Shown: positions 18,656 through 28,279 of the stretch, piece after piece
How positions within the stretch are numbered: position 1 is the stretch's first letter
Layout of the letters: each line of letters opens with the position of its first letter
Position numbers and translations under genes: made by a program
Source of the DNA: Gammaproteobacteria bacterium
Lineage (GTDB): Bacteria > Pseudomonadota > Gammaproteobacteria > Chromatiales > Chromatiaceae
Reading direction: 5' to 3'
Length of the DNA: 32,563 bases
NCBI GenBank assembly: GCA_003696905.1
Contig: RFHJ01000010.1
Location: 1 to 32,563 of the forward strand
Notes under the pieces: generated by a model
What the model was told of the DNA's origin: nothing
Database searches by the model: none
What the model saw: the letters and a program-made list of their open reading frames with translations, nothing else

Positions 18656-20379
18656 TCGTCTCCTGCCTCGGCATTGGCATCGGGGCAGGTGCCCGGATCG
18701 CCATCGGCGAGGCCTATCTGTTGTGCCACGGCCCTGTCTGCGTGACCCCCAGCTGGATTCCGCCGGAGGCCGTCGACGCCGAGATCGCACGCTTCGAGAA
18801 TGCGGTGGAGCAGGCCTCGAAACAGCTGCAGGCCATTCGTGACCAGATCCCGCCCGACACGCCTGGCGAGATCAGCGAATTCATCGACAGCCATCTGCTG
18901 ATGATCGAGGACAAGGCGCTCAGCTCCGGAGTGATCTCCCTGATCCGGCAACGCTACGCGAGCGCCGAATGGGCCCTGCAGCAACACTGCAATGCCCTGG
19001 TCGAGGTATTCGAGCAGATGCACGACGCCTATCTGCGGACCCGGCGCGACGACCTCATCCACGTGGCGCAGCGCATCCAGAAGGTGCTCCTCGAGCAACA
19101 CGATAGCGAGCCCGAAGAACTCCAGGGGCAGATCGTCCTTGCCGAAGACCTGTCACCGGCCGACGTGATCCTGCTGCACAATCAGAGAGTCGCCGGTTTC
19201 GTCACCGAGCACGGCGGCCCCATGTCCCACACCGCCATCCTGGCACGCAGCCTGGGCATCCCGGCCGTGGTCGGGGCACAGGGTGCCGGCCAGGTGTTAC
19301 GCCACGGGGAGTTGCTCATCCTCGATACCGACCATGGCTGCGTGCTCGCAAAATGCGACCAGGCAGTGGTGGATCACTTCCAGGATCGACGTGAATACGA
19401 CTTCCGGCGCACCGCCCTGCTCCGCCAGTCCGTACGGGAGCCCGCCTGCACCCGCGATGGCCATCATGTCCAATTGCTGGCCAACATCGAATTGGCGAGC
19501 GACGTGCAGAGTGCGGTGGAGAACGGCGCCGACGGGATTGGACTGTACCGCACCGAGTTCCTCTTCATGAACCGGGCCGACTTGCCCGACGAACAGGAAC
19601 ACTACGAGACCTACTGCGATGTGATCCGAGGTCTGCCCGACCGTCCGATCGTCATCCGCACCCTCGATCTGGGTGCCGACAAGCCGCTCGCCGGCACCCG
19701 TGATGGCGGCGGTTGCGGTAATCCTGCCCTGGGGTTGCGCGCCATCCGCCTCTGCCTGAAGGAAGTCGAACTATTCAAACCGCAGCTACGGGCCATCCTG
19801 CGTGCGTCGGTGTTGGGCGATGTGCGCATCATGCTGCCGATGCTCACCAATCTCTGGGAGGTCCAGCAGACCCGGGCGCTGCTGCGCCGTTGCATGCAGG
19901 AACTCGACGCCGAGGGCGAATCCTACAATCCAAAGATCCCGCTCGGCGGCATGATCGAGGTACCGGCTGCCGCCCTTGCCGCCCCCGTGTTCGCCCAGGC
20001 GCTGGACTTTCTCTCCATCGGCACCAACGACCTGATCCAATACACCCTCGCCATCGATCGCGTCGACAACGAGGTCAACTACCTCTACGATCCCTTCCAT
20101 CCCGCAGTGCTGCAGCTGATCAAGGGCGTCATCGACGCCGGCCGGAAAGCCGGCGTTCCCGTCAGCATGTGTGGTGAACTGGCCGGCGATCCGCGTTTCA
20201 TACCGCTGCTCCTCGGCCTCGGGCTCGGCAGCCTGAGCATGCAACCGGCTGCCCTCCTCGAGGCCCGCCAACTGATTCGCGAGCTGGACGCCCGTACCCT
20301 GCGCGCAAAGACCGCCGACTTCATGGCCCATCTCTATACCGCGGACCCGCTCACCCTGCTTGGTCACTGGGACCACTGA
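18652..20379 (+). CDS. ptsI: Phosphoenolpyruvate-protein phosphotransferase (Enzyme I)
   Basis: GFVTEHGGPMSHTAILARSLGIPAVVG (active His), DGIGLYRTEFLFMNR, IVIRTLDLGADKPL, FLSIGTNDLIQYTLAIDRVDNEV, VSMCGELAGDPRFIPLLLGLG; no N-terminal GAF region. Confidence 0.96.
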   Translation: MIVSCLGIGIGAGARIAIGEAYLLCHGPVCVTPSWIPPEAVDAEIARFENAVEQASKQLQAIRDQIPPDTPGEISEFIDSHLLMIEDKALSSGVISLIRQRYASAEWALQQHCNALVEVFEQMHDAYLRTRRDDLIHVAQRIQKVLLEQHDSEPEELQGQIVLAEDLSPADVILLHNQRVAGFVTEHGGPMSHTAILARSLGIPAVVGAQGAGQVLRHGELLILDTDHGCVLAKCDQAVVDHFQDRREYDFRRTALLRQSVREPACTRDGHHVQLLANIELASDVQSAVENGADGIGLYRTEFLFMNRADLPDEQEHYETYCDVIRGLPDRPIVIRTLDLGADKPLAGTRDGGGCGNPALGLRAIRLCLKEVELFKPQLRAILRASVLGDVRIMLPMLTNLWEVQQTRALLRRCMQELDAEGESYNPKIPLGGMIEVPAAALAAPVFAQALDFLSIGTNDLIQYTLAIDRVDNEVNYLYDPFHPAVLQLIKGVIDAGRKAGVPVSMCGELAGDPRFIPLLLGLGLGSLSMQPAALLEARQLIRELDARTLRAKTADFMAHLYTADPLTLLGHWDH

Positions 20380-20403
20380 ACGCGCGATACCACCAACCTT
20401 ACG

Positions 20404-20433
20404 CGGCCGCTGGTTGCCTCCACCCGGCCGCTG
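20404..20433 (+). repeat. 9-bp direct repeat CGGCCGCTG (20404-20412 and 20425-20433), 21-bp period, upstream of mgtE
   Basis: Two exact copies of CGGCCGCTG just upstream of a TAGAAT hexamer (20435-20440). Confidence 0.5.
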
Positions 20434-20473
20434 TTAGAATTCGACAACTCTTGCCCGACGGATTTCCCTTCCC

Positions 20474-21832
20474 ATGAGCGCCGCCATCGAAAACACGGAC
20501 GACCTTCGCCTGGCGCGTCTCCAGGAGATCCTCGACTCGGGCGCCATGCATTCGGCCCAGCGTCTGCTGAAGACGCTGACTCCCGCCGAGATCGCCCATC
20601 TGCTCGAATCCCTGCCGCCGGCAAAACGAGAGATTCTTTGGAGCCTGGTGGACCCCGCCATCGAAGGCGAGGTACTGGTCAACGTCAGTGACGAGGTGCA
20701 GGCCGAACTGGTCAAGGACATGGACGCCGACCATTGGCGCGCCGCGGCCGAGAACCTGGACCTCGACGACCTGACCGACCTCGTTCAGGACATGCCGGAA
20801 ACGGTGGTGGACGAGGTGCTCAGCGCTCTCGACGACCAACGCCGCCATCGCGTGGAAGCGGTGCTCTCCTATCCGGAGGACACCGCCGGCGGCCTGATGA
20901 ACACCGACACGGTGACCGTCCGCCCGGAGGTCACCCTGGACGTGGTCCTGCGCTATCTGCGCCGACTCGGCGAGGATATGCCGGCGGATACCGACGCCCT
21001 TTTCGTGGTCAATCGCGACGACGAATACCTGGGCGTGCTGCCATTGTGGAAGCTGGTCAGCGGCAATCCCGACGATACCGTGGCCGAGGTAATGAGCCTG
21101 GCGCTCAGCCCGTTGCCGGTGGACATGTCCGCCTCCGAGGTGGCTCGCTACTTCGAGACCCACGACGTGACCTCCGCCCCGGTGGTCGACGCAAAAGGAC
21201 ACCTGCTCGGCCGGATCACCGTGGACGACGTGGTGGACGTGATCCGCGAAGAAGGCGAACACCAGTTCATGGGGCAGGCCGGCCTGTCCGAAGAGGAAGA
21301 CATGTTCGCCCCGGTCCTGGCAAGTACCCGGCGACGCGCCGTGTGGCTGGGCGTCAATCTGCTCACCGCCTTCCTCGCCTCCTGGGTGATCGGATTGTTC
21401 CAGGACACCCTGTCGAAATACGTCGCCCTGGCCGTACTGATGCCGATCGTCGCCAGCATGGGCGGCATCGCCGGCAGTCAGACGCTCACACTTGCGATTC
21501 GCGGTATCGCGCTGGGTCAGCTCACGGGCAAGAACGCCCGCCACCTGCTGCTCAAGGAACTGGCGGTGGGCATTCTCAACGGCGTCATCTGGGCGGTGGT
21601 GGTTGGCATCATCGCGGGGGTCTGGTTCGATAATCCGAAACTCGCCGTGCTGATCGGCGTGGCCATCGTCGTCAACCTGCTGCTGGCCGCCTTCTCCGGC
21701 GCCGTGCTACCGCTGCTGCTAAAACGCCTCGGTATCGACCCGGCGCTGGCCGGCTCGGTACTGTTGACCACCGTGACCGACGTGGGGGGGTTCTTCGCCT
21801 TCCTTGGACTGGCGACCCTGTTCCTGATCTGA
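20474..21832 (+). CDS. mgtE: Magnesium transporter MgtE
   Basis: N-terminal MgtE_N-like helical domain, CBS pair (EDTAGGLMNTDTVTVRPEVTLD; FETHDVTSAPVVDAKGHLLGRITVDDVVDV), membrane domain (MPIVASMGGIAGSQTLTLAIRGIALGQL, LLTTVTDVGGFFAFLGLATLFL). Confidence 0.96.
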   Translation: MSAAIENTDDLRLARLQEILDSGAMHSAQRLLKTLTPAEIAHLLESLPPAKREILWSLVDPAIEGEVLVNVSDEVQAELVKDMDADHWRAAAENLDLDDLTDLVQDMPETVVDEVLSALDDQRRHRVEAVLSYPEDTAGGLMNTDTVTVRPEVTLDVVLRYLRRLGEDMPADTDALFVVNRDDEYLGVLPLWKLVSGNPDDTVAEVMSLALSPLPVDMSASEVARYFETHDVTSAPVVDAKGHLLGRITVDDVVDVIREEGEHQFMGQAGLSEEEDMFAPVLASTRRRAVWLGVNLLTAFLASWVIGLFQDTLSKYVALAVLMPIVASMGGIAGSQTLTLAIRGIALGQLTGKNARHLLLKELAVGILNGVIWAVVVGIIAGVWFDNPKLAVLIGVAIVVNLLLAAFSGAVLPLLLKRLGIDPALAGSVLLTTVTDVGGFFAFLGLATLFLI

Positions 21833-21872
21833 AACCGCAAAAGCGGCAGGGCCTTTCTCCTCGACAATCGAG

Positions 21873-21900
21873 CCTGTCGCGGCTAAAGCCGCTCCCACGC
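21873..21900. repeat. REP-like palindromic element
   Basis: CCTGTCGCGGCTAAAGCCGCTCCCACGC; reverse complement GCGTGGGAGCGGCTTTAGCCGCGACAGG resembles the GGAGCGGCTTTAGCCGCGA REP class of Pseudomonas/Xanthomonadaceae; stem GCGGC/GCCGC; lies in the convergent mgtE/zinc-ribbon intergenic region. Confidence 0.75.
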
Positions 21901-21946
21901 GCGACTTTGGGATCTGCCCCCGCTGCCCGTCATGCCCGACTATTCA

Positions 21947-22486
21947 CTATTCGCTGATTCGGCGGAACTCGGTTCCCTTGCACTTCGGACAGGGAGGAAT
22001 GCGGCTGGTCTTCTCGAAGTGGAGATGCTCGCCACAGGCGGTACATTCCAGCACGCCGGGGCCGGTGATCTCGCCAGTGTGATAGGTGCTGGCCTCACGC
22101 GCCCGCTCCGCCAGCTCGCGCAGGGTCTCGGCGGTCTTGTCCGCCATGCCACCGAGCATCTCCAATACCCGGTCACCGATCACCCGGGCATCGAAGCGCA
22201 GCCAGTCGCGGAACTCCTGGCCGGTATCGGCAATGAAGTGCGCGGCATCCTTGATATCGCGCTCCAGATAGCCGGCGATGCGGTCCGCCTCCTCGCGGGT
22301 CAGCTCGCCCAGCTCCACCGCGCGATCCCGCGCCTGATGCAGGGTTTCGCGCAGCCACGGCACCGTCTTCTGCTCCGCTCGCTCGGCCGCCTCATGCACC
22401 CGCTCCAACATGGTTTCATAGGCGGCAACCAGCCGGTCCACGGGTTCCTTGTCACGTCCTTCCTGAGGATTGTCCTGGTCACTCAT
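21947..22486 (-). CDS. Zinc-ribbon-containing protein (YbeL/DUF1451-like)
   Basis: Helical N-terminal region and C-terminal GPGVLECTACGEHLHFEKTSRIPPCPKCKGTEFRRI (CxxC...CxxC); SD GGGAGG upstream of ATG. Confidence 0.85.
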   Translation of the reverse strand: MSDQDNPQEGRDKEPVDRLVAAYETMLERVHEAAERAEQKTVPWLRETLHQARDRAVELGELTREEADRIAGYLERDIKDAAHFIADTGQEFRDWLRFDARVIGDRVLEMLGGMADKTAETLRELAERAREASTYHTGEITGPGVLECTACGEHLHFEKTSRIPPCPKCKGTEFRRISE

Positions 22487-22568
22487 GCCACTGCCTCCCG
22501 ACTAATCTCGACCTTATCTGAACGTGGGGGCAATGACATGGGCTTCAAGCCCAGTGCCAGCAGCAATG

Positions 22569-23150
22569 TCACTCGGTTCCCTTGTCCTCCGGATGTACCG
22601 CCAACACCGCGCTGGGGTCTTCCTCCGCCATGTCCGGCAGCTGATGGGCAATCCCCTTGTGGCAATCGATACAGGTCTTGCCCGCTTCCAGACCCTCCTG
22701 GTGCTCGCGCCGTGCACGACGCCCCTGGGCCATGTAGTCCATGGAGCCGTATTCGTGGCAATTGCGACACTCACGGGAATCGGTCTCCTTCATGGCCTTC
22801 CACACATGGCGTGCCAGCTCCAGGCGCTTGGCCTCGAACTTCTCGCGGGTATCGATGGAACCCATCACCTTGTGAAAGAGCTCATTGGAGGCCTGGATCT
22901 TGCGCTTGACCTTGTAGATCCATTCCTTGGGCACATGACAGTCGGGGCAGGTGGCCCGCACCCCGGTGCGGTTCAGGTCGTGGATTCGCCCCTTGTACTC
23001 CTGGTAGACGTTGTCGCGCATCTCGTGGCAGGAGATGCAGAACTGCTCGGTATTGGTCAGCTCCATGGCCCAGTTGAAACCGCCCCACAGAATGATACCG
23101 AGGACGATACCGACCAGCAGGGTTCCGATGGCGATGTTGCGCTTGGCCAT
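22569..23150 (-). CDS. napC: Cytochrome c-type protein NapC (NapC/NirT family tetraheme quinol dehydrogenase)
   Basis: N-terminal TM helix, four CxxCH motifs (CISCH, CPDCH, CRNCH, CIDCH), located downstream of napB. Confidence 0.95.
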   Translation of the reverse strand: MAKRNIAIGTLLVGIVLGIILWGGFNWAMELTNTEQFCISCHEMRDNVYQEYKGRIHDLNRTGVRATCPDCHVPKEWIYKVKRKIQASNELFHKVMGSIDTREKFEAKRLELARHVWKAMKETDSRECRNCHEYGSMDYMAQGRRARREHQEGLEAGKTCIDCHKGIAHQLPDMAEEDPSAVLAVHPEDKGTE

Positions 23151-23174
23151 GACTTCGGCTCCTTGTTGTGATTG

Positions 23175-23633
23175 TTACTGGGCGCTGACCGACTCGACCG
23201 GCTCGAAGGTGTTCTCCACCAGCGGCAAGGCGTTGGTCTGCGGCACATGACACTGCAGGCAGAAGTAACGCCGCGCCGAGACATTGGCCAACACGATACC
23301 GTCACGGCTCTGGAAATGGGTCTGACTGATCTTGGTCGCGTGGTGCCTGCGATAATTCTTCCAGCTGTGGCAGCTCAGGCACTTGTTGTGCTTGATGGTG
23401 ATCTGATAGCCGTCGATCTTGTGGGGGATCAATGGCGGCTGCAGCACATAGTTGCGCGGCAACGGCTGACCGTCCTTGTTGTAGCGCTTGACCTCGGGGA
23501 CCTCGGTCGTCTCCTTGATATCGTTCTCGCCGCGCAGGGACTGGATCTCAATGGCGAGGGCACTCTGAGCCGATGCCAGACCCAGTACACCGAGCAGGAG
23601 CAATACGGGCTTCTTTGCGGAAAGATGTTTCAT
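23175..23633 (-). CDS. napB: Periplasmic nitrate reductase diheme cytochrome subunit NapB
   Basis: Signal peptide, two CxxCH motifs (CLSCH, CLQCH), LIPHKIDGYQITIKHNKCLSCHSW. Confidence 0.95.
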   Translation of the reverse strand: MKHLSAKKPVLLLLGVLGLASAQSALAIEIQSLRGENDIKETTEVPEVKRYNKDGQPLPRNYVLQPPLIPHKIDGYQITIKHNKCLSCHSWKNYRRHHATKISQTHFQSRDGIVLANVSARRYFCLQCHVPQTNALPLVENTFEPVESVSAQ

Positions 23634-24538
23634 GGCGAGGCCTCACTTCGATGGGTTGGGCCGGCAACCGCTGCCGGCACGGGATTGTCGAAACGGTGGG
23701 TGAAATGGAACACATCCTGGGCGCACACATCGATGCAGCGCCCGCAGTTGGTACACAGGCCATCATCAATGAGCGGCCCCAGACCCTTGGGTGCGCCCTT
23801 CAGCGCCGGCTTGATCACCTGCTGTTCAGGGCAGACCGCGAAACAGTCCATGCAGTCGTCGCAGGCCGATCGATTGTCGGCACTGACCCGCAGCACCGAG
23901 AAACGCCCGATCAGGCCATAGAAGGCCCCCACCGGGCAGAGATGACCACACCAGGCGCGACGCGCGATCAGCAGGTCGAGCAGAAAGATGCCCAGGATCA
24001 CCATCCAGCCGAGACCCATGCCGAACAGGATGCCCCGGTGCGCCAGGGAAACCGGATTGATCAGCTCCCAGGCCAAGGCCCCGGTGAGCAGCGGCAAAAG
24101 TAGTACGAGCCCCAGCAGCCAGTAGCGAAGGCGACGGGACAGATGCCCTCCGCCCTTGATGTTGAAGCGCATGCGCAGCCATTCGGCCAGGTCGGTGACC
24201 ATGTTCACCGGACAGACCCAGCTGCAATAGACGCGGCCACCCACCAGCAGATAGAAGGCCAACACAATGGCCACCCCGGTGAAGGCCACCAGCTCCGGCA
24301 CATGCCCCGAGAGCAACACCTGCAGCAACAGCAGGGGATCGGTGAGTGGCAGCACGTCCAGCGTCATGCTGGAAGAGAGATTCCCCTTCACTATCCACCA
24401 GCCGAACCAGGGCCCCACCAGAAAGAGCAGCAGGATACCGATCTGCGTGACACGCCGCGCCAGCAGCCAACGATTGGCCCCCAGCCAGGCCTTGGCCTCG
24501 CGTGCCTCTGCTCCGGGCATCTGACCGGCCTTCATCAC
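23630..24538 (-). CDS. napH: Quinol dehydrogenase membrane component NapH
   Basis: Multiple TM helices, YCSWVCPVNMVTDLAEWLR, WCGHLCPVGAFYGLIGRFS, two C-terminal [4Fe-4S] motifs (CDDCMDCFAVCP, CTNCGRCIDVC). Confidence 0.95.
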   Translation of the reverse strand: MMKAGQMPGAEAREAKAWLGANRWLLARRVTQIGILLLFLVGPWFGWWIVKGNLSSSMTLDVLPLTDPLLLLQVLLSGHVPELVAFTGVAIVLAFYLLVGGRVYCSWVCPVNMVTDLAEWLRMRFNIKGGGHLSRRLRYWLLGLVLLLPLLTGALAWELINPVSLAHRGILFGMGLGWMVILGIFLLDLLIARRAWCGHLCPVGAFYGLIGRFSVLRVSADNRSACDDCMDCFAVCPEQQVIKPALKGAPKGLGPLIDDGLCTNCGRCIDVCAQDVFHFTHRFDNPVPAAVAGPTHRSEASP

Positions 24539-25401
24539 AGACCTCCCTTGCGGTTGAGGGTGTCCAGGGGATTGCTGGAGAAAGGCGTGTCCTGCGGCCC
24601 CGACGGCTGCTGCTCCCGAATCAGCCCCTTGCCTTCGTAGTCGTACTTCAGGCCTTCCGGCAGGTTGTACTGGTGAGGGGTGTCGGGTGTGACCAAAGAA
24701 TGTCCGGCCTTTTCCTTCTCTTTCCAGCCAAGGCGGTAGTGGCGGCCCAGCATGCCCTTCACCAGATGGATGGGGAGTACCTTGATGGCTGCCTCATCGA
24801 GGATGCAGGCCTCCTCGCATTTGCCGCAGCCGGTGCAGTCGGAAGAATGCACCACCGGGATGAACAGCGCATGCTTGCCGCTGCGCTTGTTGTGGTGCAA
24901 CTCCAGGGTAATCGCCTTGCCGCGCACCGGGCAGACGTTGAAACAGACCTCGCAGCGCAGGCCCTGAAAGGCGATGCACGCCTCCTGGTCGGTGATCAGC
25001 GCCAGCCCCATGCGCGCCTTGGTGATGTCGGTGAGTGCGTGATCCAGGGCGCCCGTCGGACAGGCCACCACGCAGGGGATGTCCTCGCACATCTCACAGG
25101 GCCCCGTACGGGCATGGAACCAGGGGGTACCCAGGGCGACCGGCTCGCCGAATTCGGCCAGCTTGAGGATGTCGTAGGGACAATCGCGCACGCACAGGCC
25201 ACAACGAATGCAGGCACCCTGGAAGTCTTCCTCGTCCAGGGCGCCCGGCGGGCGGATGGCGGTCGCCGGCAGGGCCTTGGCCTGGCGCTGCCAGGCGCCC
25301 AGCACACCGGCCACCAGCGCCACGCCCGCGACACTGCGGAACCCCTCGGTGAGGAAGCGCCGCCGCGCTGGATCGAATACCTTGTTGACCTTTCCGCCCA
25401 T
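24535..25401 (-). CDS. napG: Ferredoxin-type protein NapG
   Basis: Twin-Arg-like ARRRFLTEG, four Cys clusters (CIRCGLCVRDCP, CEMCEDIPCVVACP, CEVCFNVCP, CTGCGKCEEAC). Confidence 0.95.
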   Translation of the reverse strand: MGGKVNKVFDPARRRFLTEGFRSVAGVALVAGVLGAWQRQAKALPATAIRPPGALDEEDFQGACIRCGLCVRDCPYDILKLAEFGEPVALGTPWFHARTGPCEMCEDIPCVVACPTGALDHALTDITKARMGLALITDQEACIAFQGLRCEVCFNVCPVRGKAITLELHHNKRSGKHALFIPVVHSSDCTGCGKCEEACILDEAAIKVLPIHLVKGMLGRHYRLGWKEKEKAGHSLVTPDTPHQYNLPEGLKYDYEGKGLIREQQPSGPQDTPFSSNPLDTLNRKGGL

Positions 25402-25427
25402 GATCCGCTCGCCGTCGACTCGGCCGC

Positions 25428-28004
25428 TCAGGCCCGTACCACCTTGACCGCGTTCTTCTTGAAGTCGGTCTCCTTGGAGAGCGGGTCGGTGGCGTCCAGG
25501 GTCAGCTTGTTGACCAGGCGGCTGGCATCGAACCAGGGCACGAACACCAAGCCGCGCGGCGGCTTGTTGCGGCCCCGCGTCTCCACCCGACAGGTGATCT
25601 CGCCGCGTCGGCTGATCACACGTACCGGCATGCCGCGACGCAGCCCGCGCGCCTTGGCATCATCCGGATTCATGAAGACCATGGCATCAGGTACCGCGCG
25701 ATAGAGCTCGGGGACCCGACGGGTCATGGAGCCGGAATGCCAGTGCTCCAGCATCCGCCCGGTGGCCAGCCACAGATCATATTCCTCGTCCGGCGACTCG
25801 TGCGGCGGCTCATAGGGCGCGGTGATGATGTTGGCCTTGCCGTCGGGCTTGCCATAGAAATAGACATCCCCCTTGGCCACATCCGGATTGAGTTTCTTCA
25901 CGTAGGGGTCGAAACCCTCGCGATATCGCCACAGGGTCTCCTTGCCGTCGACCACCGGCCAGCGCAGACCCCGCGCCTTGTGATACATGTCGAACGGTGC
26001 CTGGTCGTGGCCCTTCTTCGGTCCCTCCAACTGGAAGCGACGGTATTCCTCGAACAGTCCCTTCTGCACATAGAAGCCGAAGTGCTCCGACTCGTCGTTG
26101 TCATAGACATTGCCACGCTCGTCCTTGATCATGCCCGGCTCATAGGGGAACTGGTCCACCTGCCCGTTGGCATACAGGATGTCGAACAGCGTCTTGCCGC
26201 GATACTCTGGCTTCTTCGCCAGCAGTTCCTCGGGCCAGACCTCTTCCACCTTGAAGTACTTGGAGAACTCCATCACCTGCCAGACATCGGACTTGGCCTC
26301 CCCCGGCGCCTTCACCTGCTGACGCCAGAACTGGGTGCGCCGCTCGGCATTGCCGTAGGCCCCCTCCTTCTCGGTCCACATGGCGGTAGGCAGAATCAGG
26401 TCAGCGGCCATTGCGGAGACCGTGGGATAGGGGTCGGAGACCACCACGAAGTTCTCCGGATTGCGCCACCCTGGATAGGTTTCGTTGTTGATGTTGGGTC
26501 CGGCCTGCATGTTGTTGTTGCACTGCACCCAATAGCAGTTGAGCTTGCCGTCCTTCAGCATGCGGCTCTGCAGCACTGCGTGATACCCCACCTTGCCGGG
26601 AATGGTGCCTTCGGGCAGCTTCCATATCTTTTCAGCCAGGTCGCGATGCGACTTCTTCTTCACCACATAGTCGGCCGGCAGGCGGTGGGCGAAGGTACCC
26701 ACCTCGCGCGCCGTCCCGCAGGCCGACGGCTGGCCGGTCAGGGAGAAGGGACCATTGCCCGGCTCGGAGATCTTGCCGGTGAGCAGGTGCACGTTGTAGC
26801 AGAGACCATTCACCCAGACCCCGCGCGTGTGCTGATTGAAGCCCATGGTCCAGAAGGAGACGATCTTCTTGTTCGGATCGGCATACAGCTTTGCCAGGCG
26901 CTCGAGCTTCTCGGCCGGCACGCCGGACAGTTCCGAGACATATTCCAGGGTGTAGGGCTCGAGGGACTTCTTGTATTCCTCGAAGTCGATCTTGGTCAGC
27001 TTGCCCTTGGCCCGGTTCTTGGCCTTCTTCTCGCGCGGGTCGTCGGGGCGCAGTCCATACCCGATATCGGTTGGGGTCCTGGTGAAGTTGACGTGCTTGT
27101 TGACGAAGTCCCAGTTCACCGCATCGTTCTGCACGATGTAGTTGGCGATGTAGTTGAGGATGGCCAGGTCGGTCTGGGGGGTGAACACCATGCCATTGTC
27201 GGCCAGTTCGAAGCAGCGGTTCTCGAAGGTGGAGAGCACATGTACCTCGCATCCCGGCTTGGTCAAACGCGTATCGGTGAGACGCGACCAAAGGATCGGA
27301 TGCATCTCCGCCATGTTGGAGCCCCACAGCACGAAGGCATCGGCGTGCTCCAGGTCGTCATAGCATCCCATCGGTTCGTCCGCACCGAAGGCGCGGATGA
27401 AGGCGCCCACCGCCGAGGCCATGCAGTGACGGGCGTTGGGGTCGATGTTGTTGGAACGGAAGCCCGCCTTGTACAGCTTGGAGGCGGCATAACCCTCCCA
27501 CACGGTCCATTGGCCCGAGCCGAACATGCCGACGCTGGAGGTGATCTTGTCCACCGGCTTGCCCTTGTTGCGCTCCATGTCACGCTTGATCGCGGCCTTC
27601 CACTTCTCGGCCATGATGCTGAAGGCCTCGTCCCAGCTCACCGGTTCGAACTCGCCGTTCTTGTCGTACTTGCCATTGGTCTTGCGCAACAGGGGCTGGG
27701 TCAGGCGGTCCTTGCCGTACATGATCTTGGACAGGAAATAGCCCTTGATACAGTTCAGGCCCTTGTTGACGGGCGCATCCGGGTCGCCCTGGGTGGCCAC
27801 CACGCGGCCGTTGCGGGTGCCTACCAGCACCGAGCAGCCGGTACCGCAGAAACGGCAGGCCGCCTTGTCCCAACGGATGAGGTTCTTGTCATAACCCCCA
27901 TGGGAGGCGAGGGCCTCCTTCACGCCCGGTACGGTAATGCCCGCGGCAGCGGCAGTCGCTGCAATGGCATTGGTCTTGATGAAGTCACGACGGCTCTGTT
28001 TCAT
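25428..28004 (-). CDS. napA: Periplasmic nitrate reductase catalytic subunit NapA
   Basis: Tat signal [23 protein letters not shown]...NCIKG [4Fe-4S] motif; [13 protein letters not shown] (Mo-ligand Cys region); 858 aa. Confidence 0.98.
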   Translation of the reverse strand: MKQSRRDFIKTNAIAATAAAAGITVPGVKEALASHGGYDKNLIRWDKAACRFCGTGCSVLVGTRNGRVVATQGDPDAPVNKGLNCIKGYFLSKIMYGKDRLTQPLLRKTNGKYDKNGEFEPVSWDEAFSIMAEKWKAAIKRDMERNKGKPVDKITSSVGMFGSGQWTVWEGYAASKLYKAGFRSNNIDPNARHCMASAVGAFIRAFGADEPMGCYDDLEHADAFVLWGSNMAEMHPILWSRLTDTRLTKPGCEVHVLSTFENRCFELADNGMVFTPQTDLAILNYIANYIVQNDAVNWDFVNKHVNFTRTPTDIGYGLRPDDPREKKAKNRAKGKLTKIDFEEYKKSLEPYTLEYVSELSGVPAEKLERLAKLYADPNKKIVSFWTMGFNQHTRGVWVNGLCYNVHLLTGKISEPGNGPFSLTGQPSACGTAREVGTFAHRLPADYVVKKKSHRDLAEKIWKLPEGTIPGKVGYHAVLQSRMLKDGKLNCYWVQCNNNMQAGPNINNETYPGWRNPENFVVVSDPYPTVSAMAADLILPTAMWTEKEGAYGNAERRTQFWRQQVKAPGEAKSDVWQVMEFSKYFKVEEVWPEELLAKKPEYRGKTLFDILYANGQVDQFPYEPGMIKDERGNVYDNDESEHFGFYVQKGLFEEYRRFQLEGPKKGHDQAPFDMYHKARGLRWPVVDGKETLWRYREGFDPYVKKLNPDVAKGDVYFYGKPDGKANIITAPYEPPHESPDEEYDLWLATGRMLEHWHSGSMTRRVPELYRAVPDAMVFMNPDDAKARGLRRGMPVRVISRRGEITCRVETRGRNKPPRGLVFVPWFDASRLVNKLTLDATDPLSKETDFKKNAVKVVRA

Positions 28005-28279
28005 TGGGCCTGCTCCTGTTGGTATCCAGGTTCTTCGGGTTCGGGATCGATTTCGTGATAGACCATCGAGGCGCTGATCACGCCATCGATCAGTGCCATC
28101 TCGGTAATGGTGTCGGCGCAGCGTGCACTCACGGGTCCTTCGACGGTGACCACCAGCTTGCCGTCATCGCCCCGGGCATGGACCTCCACGCCGGGCAGCT
28201 CCAGCAAGGCACGCTCCACCTCGGGGCTACGTTCCGGGCGTGCCATGACCAGCACGCCACAGACGTTGTATTCGCTCAT
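28001..28279 (-). CDS. napD: NapA maturation chaperone NapD
   Basis: [48 protein letters not shown]; start ATG at 28279; overlaps napA start and napF stop by 4 bp. Confidence 0.92.
   Translation of the reverse strand: MSEYNVCGVLVMARPERSPEVERALLELPGVEVHARGDDGKLVVTVEGPVSARCADTITEMALIDGVISASMVYHEIDPEPEEPGYQQEQAQ

Noticed and set aside
25737-28058. 773-aa + strand ORF opposite napA
   Set aside because: Antisense to an intact, motif-complete napA; composition (His/Leu/Gly/Val-rich) is typical of GC-rich antisense frames; no recognisable domain.
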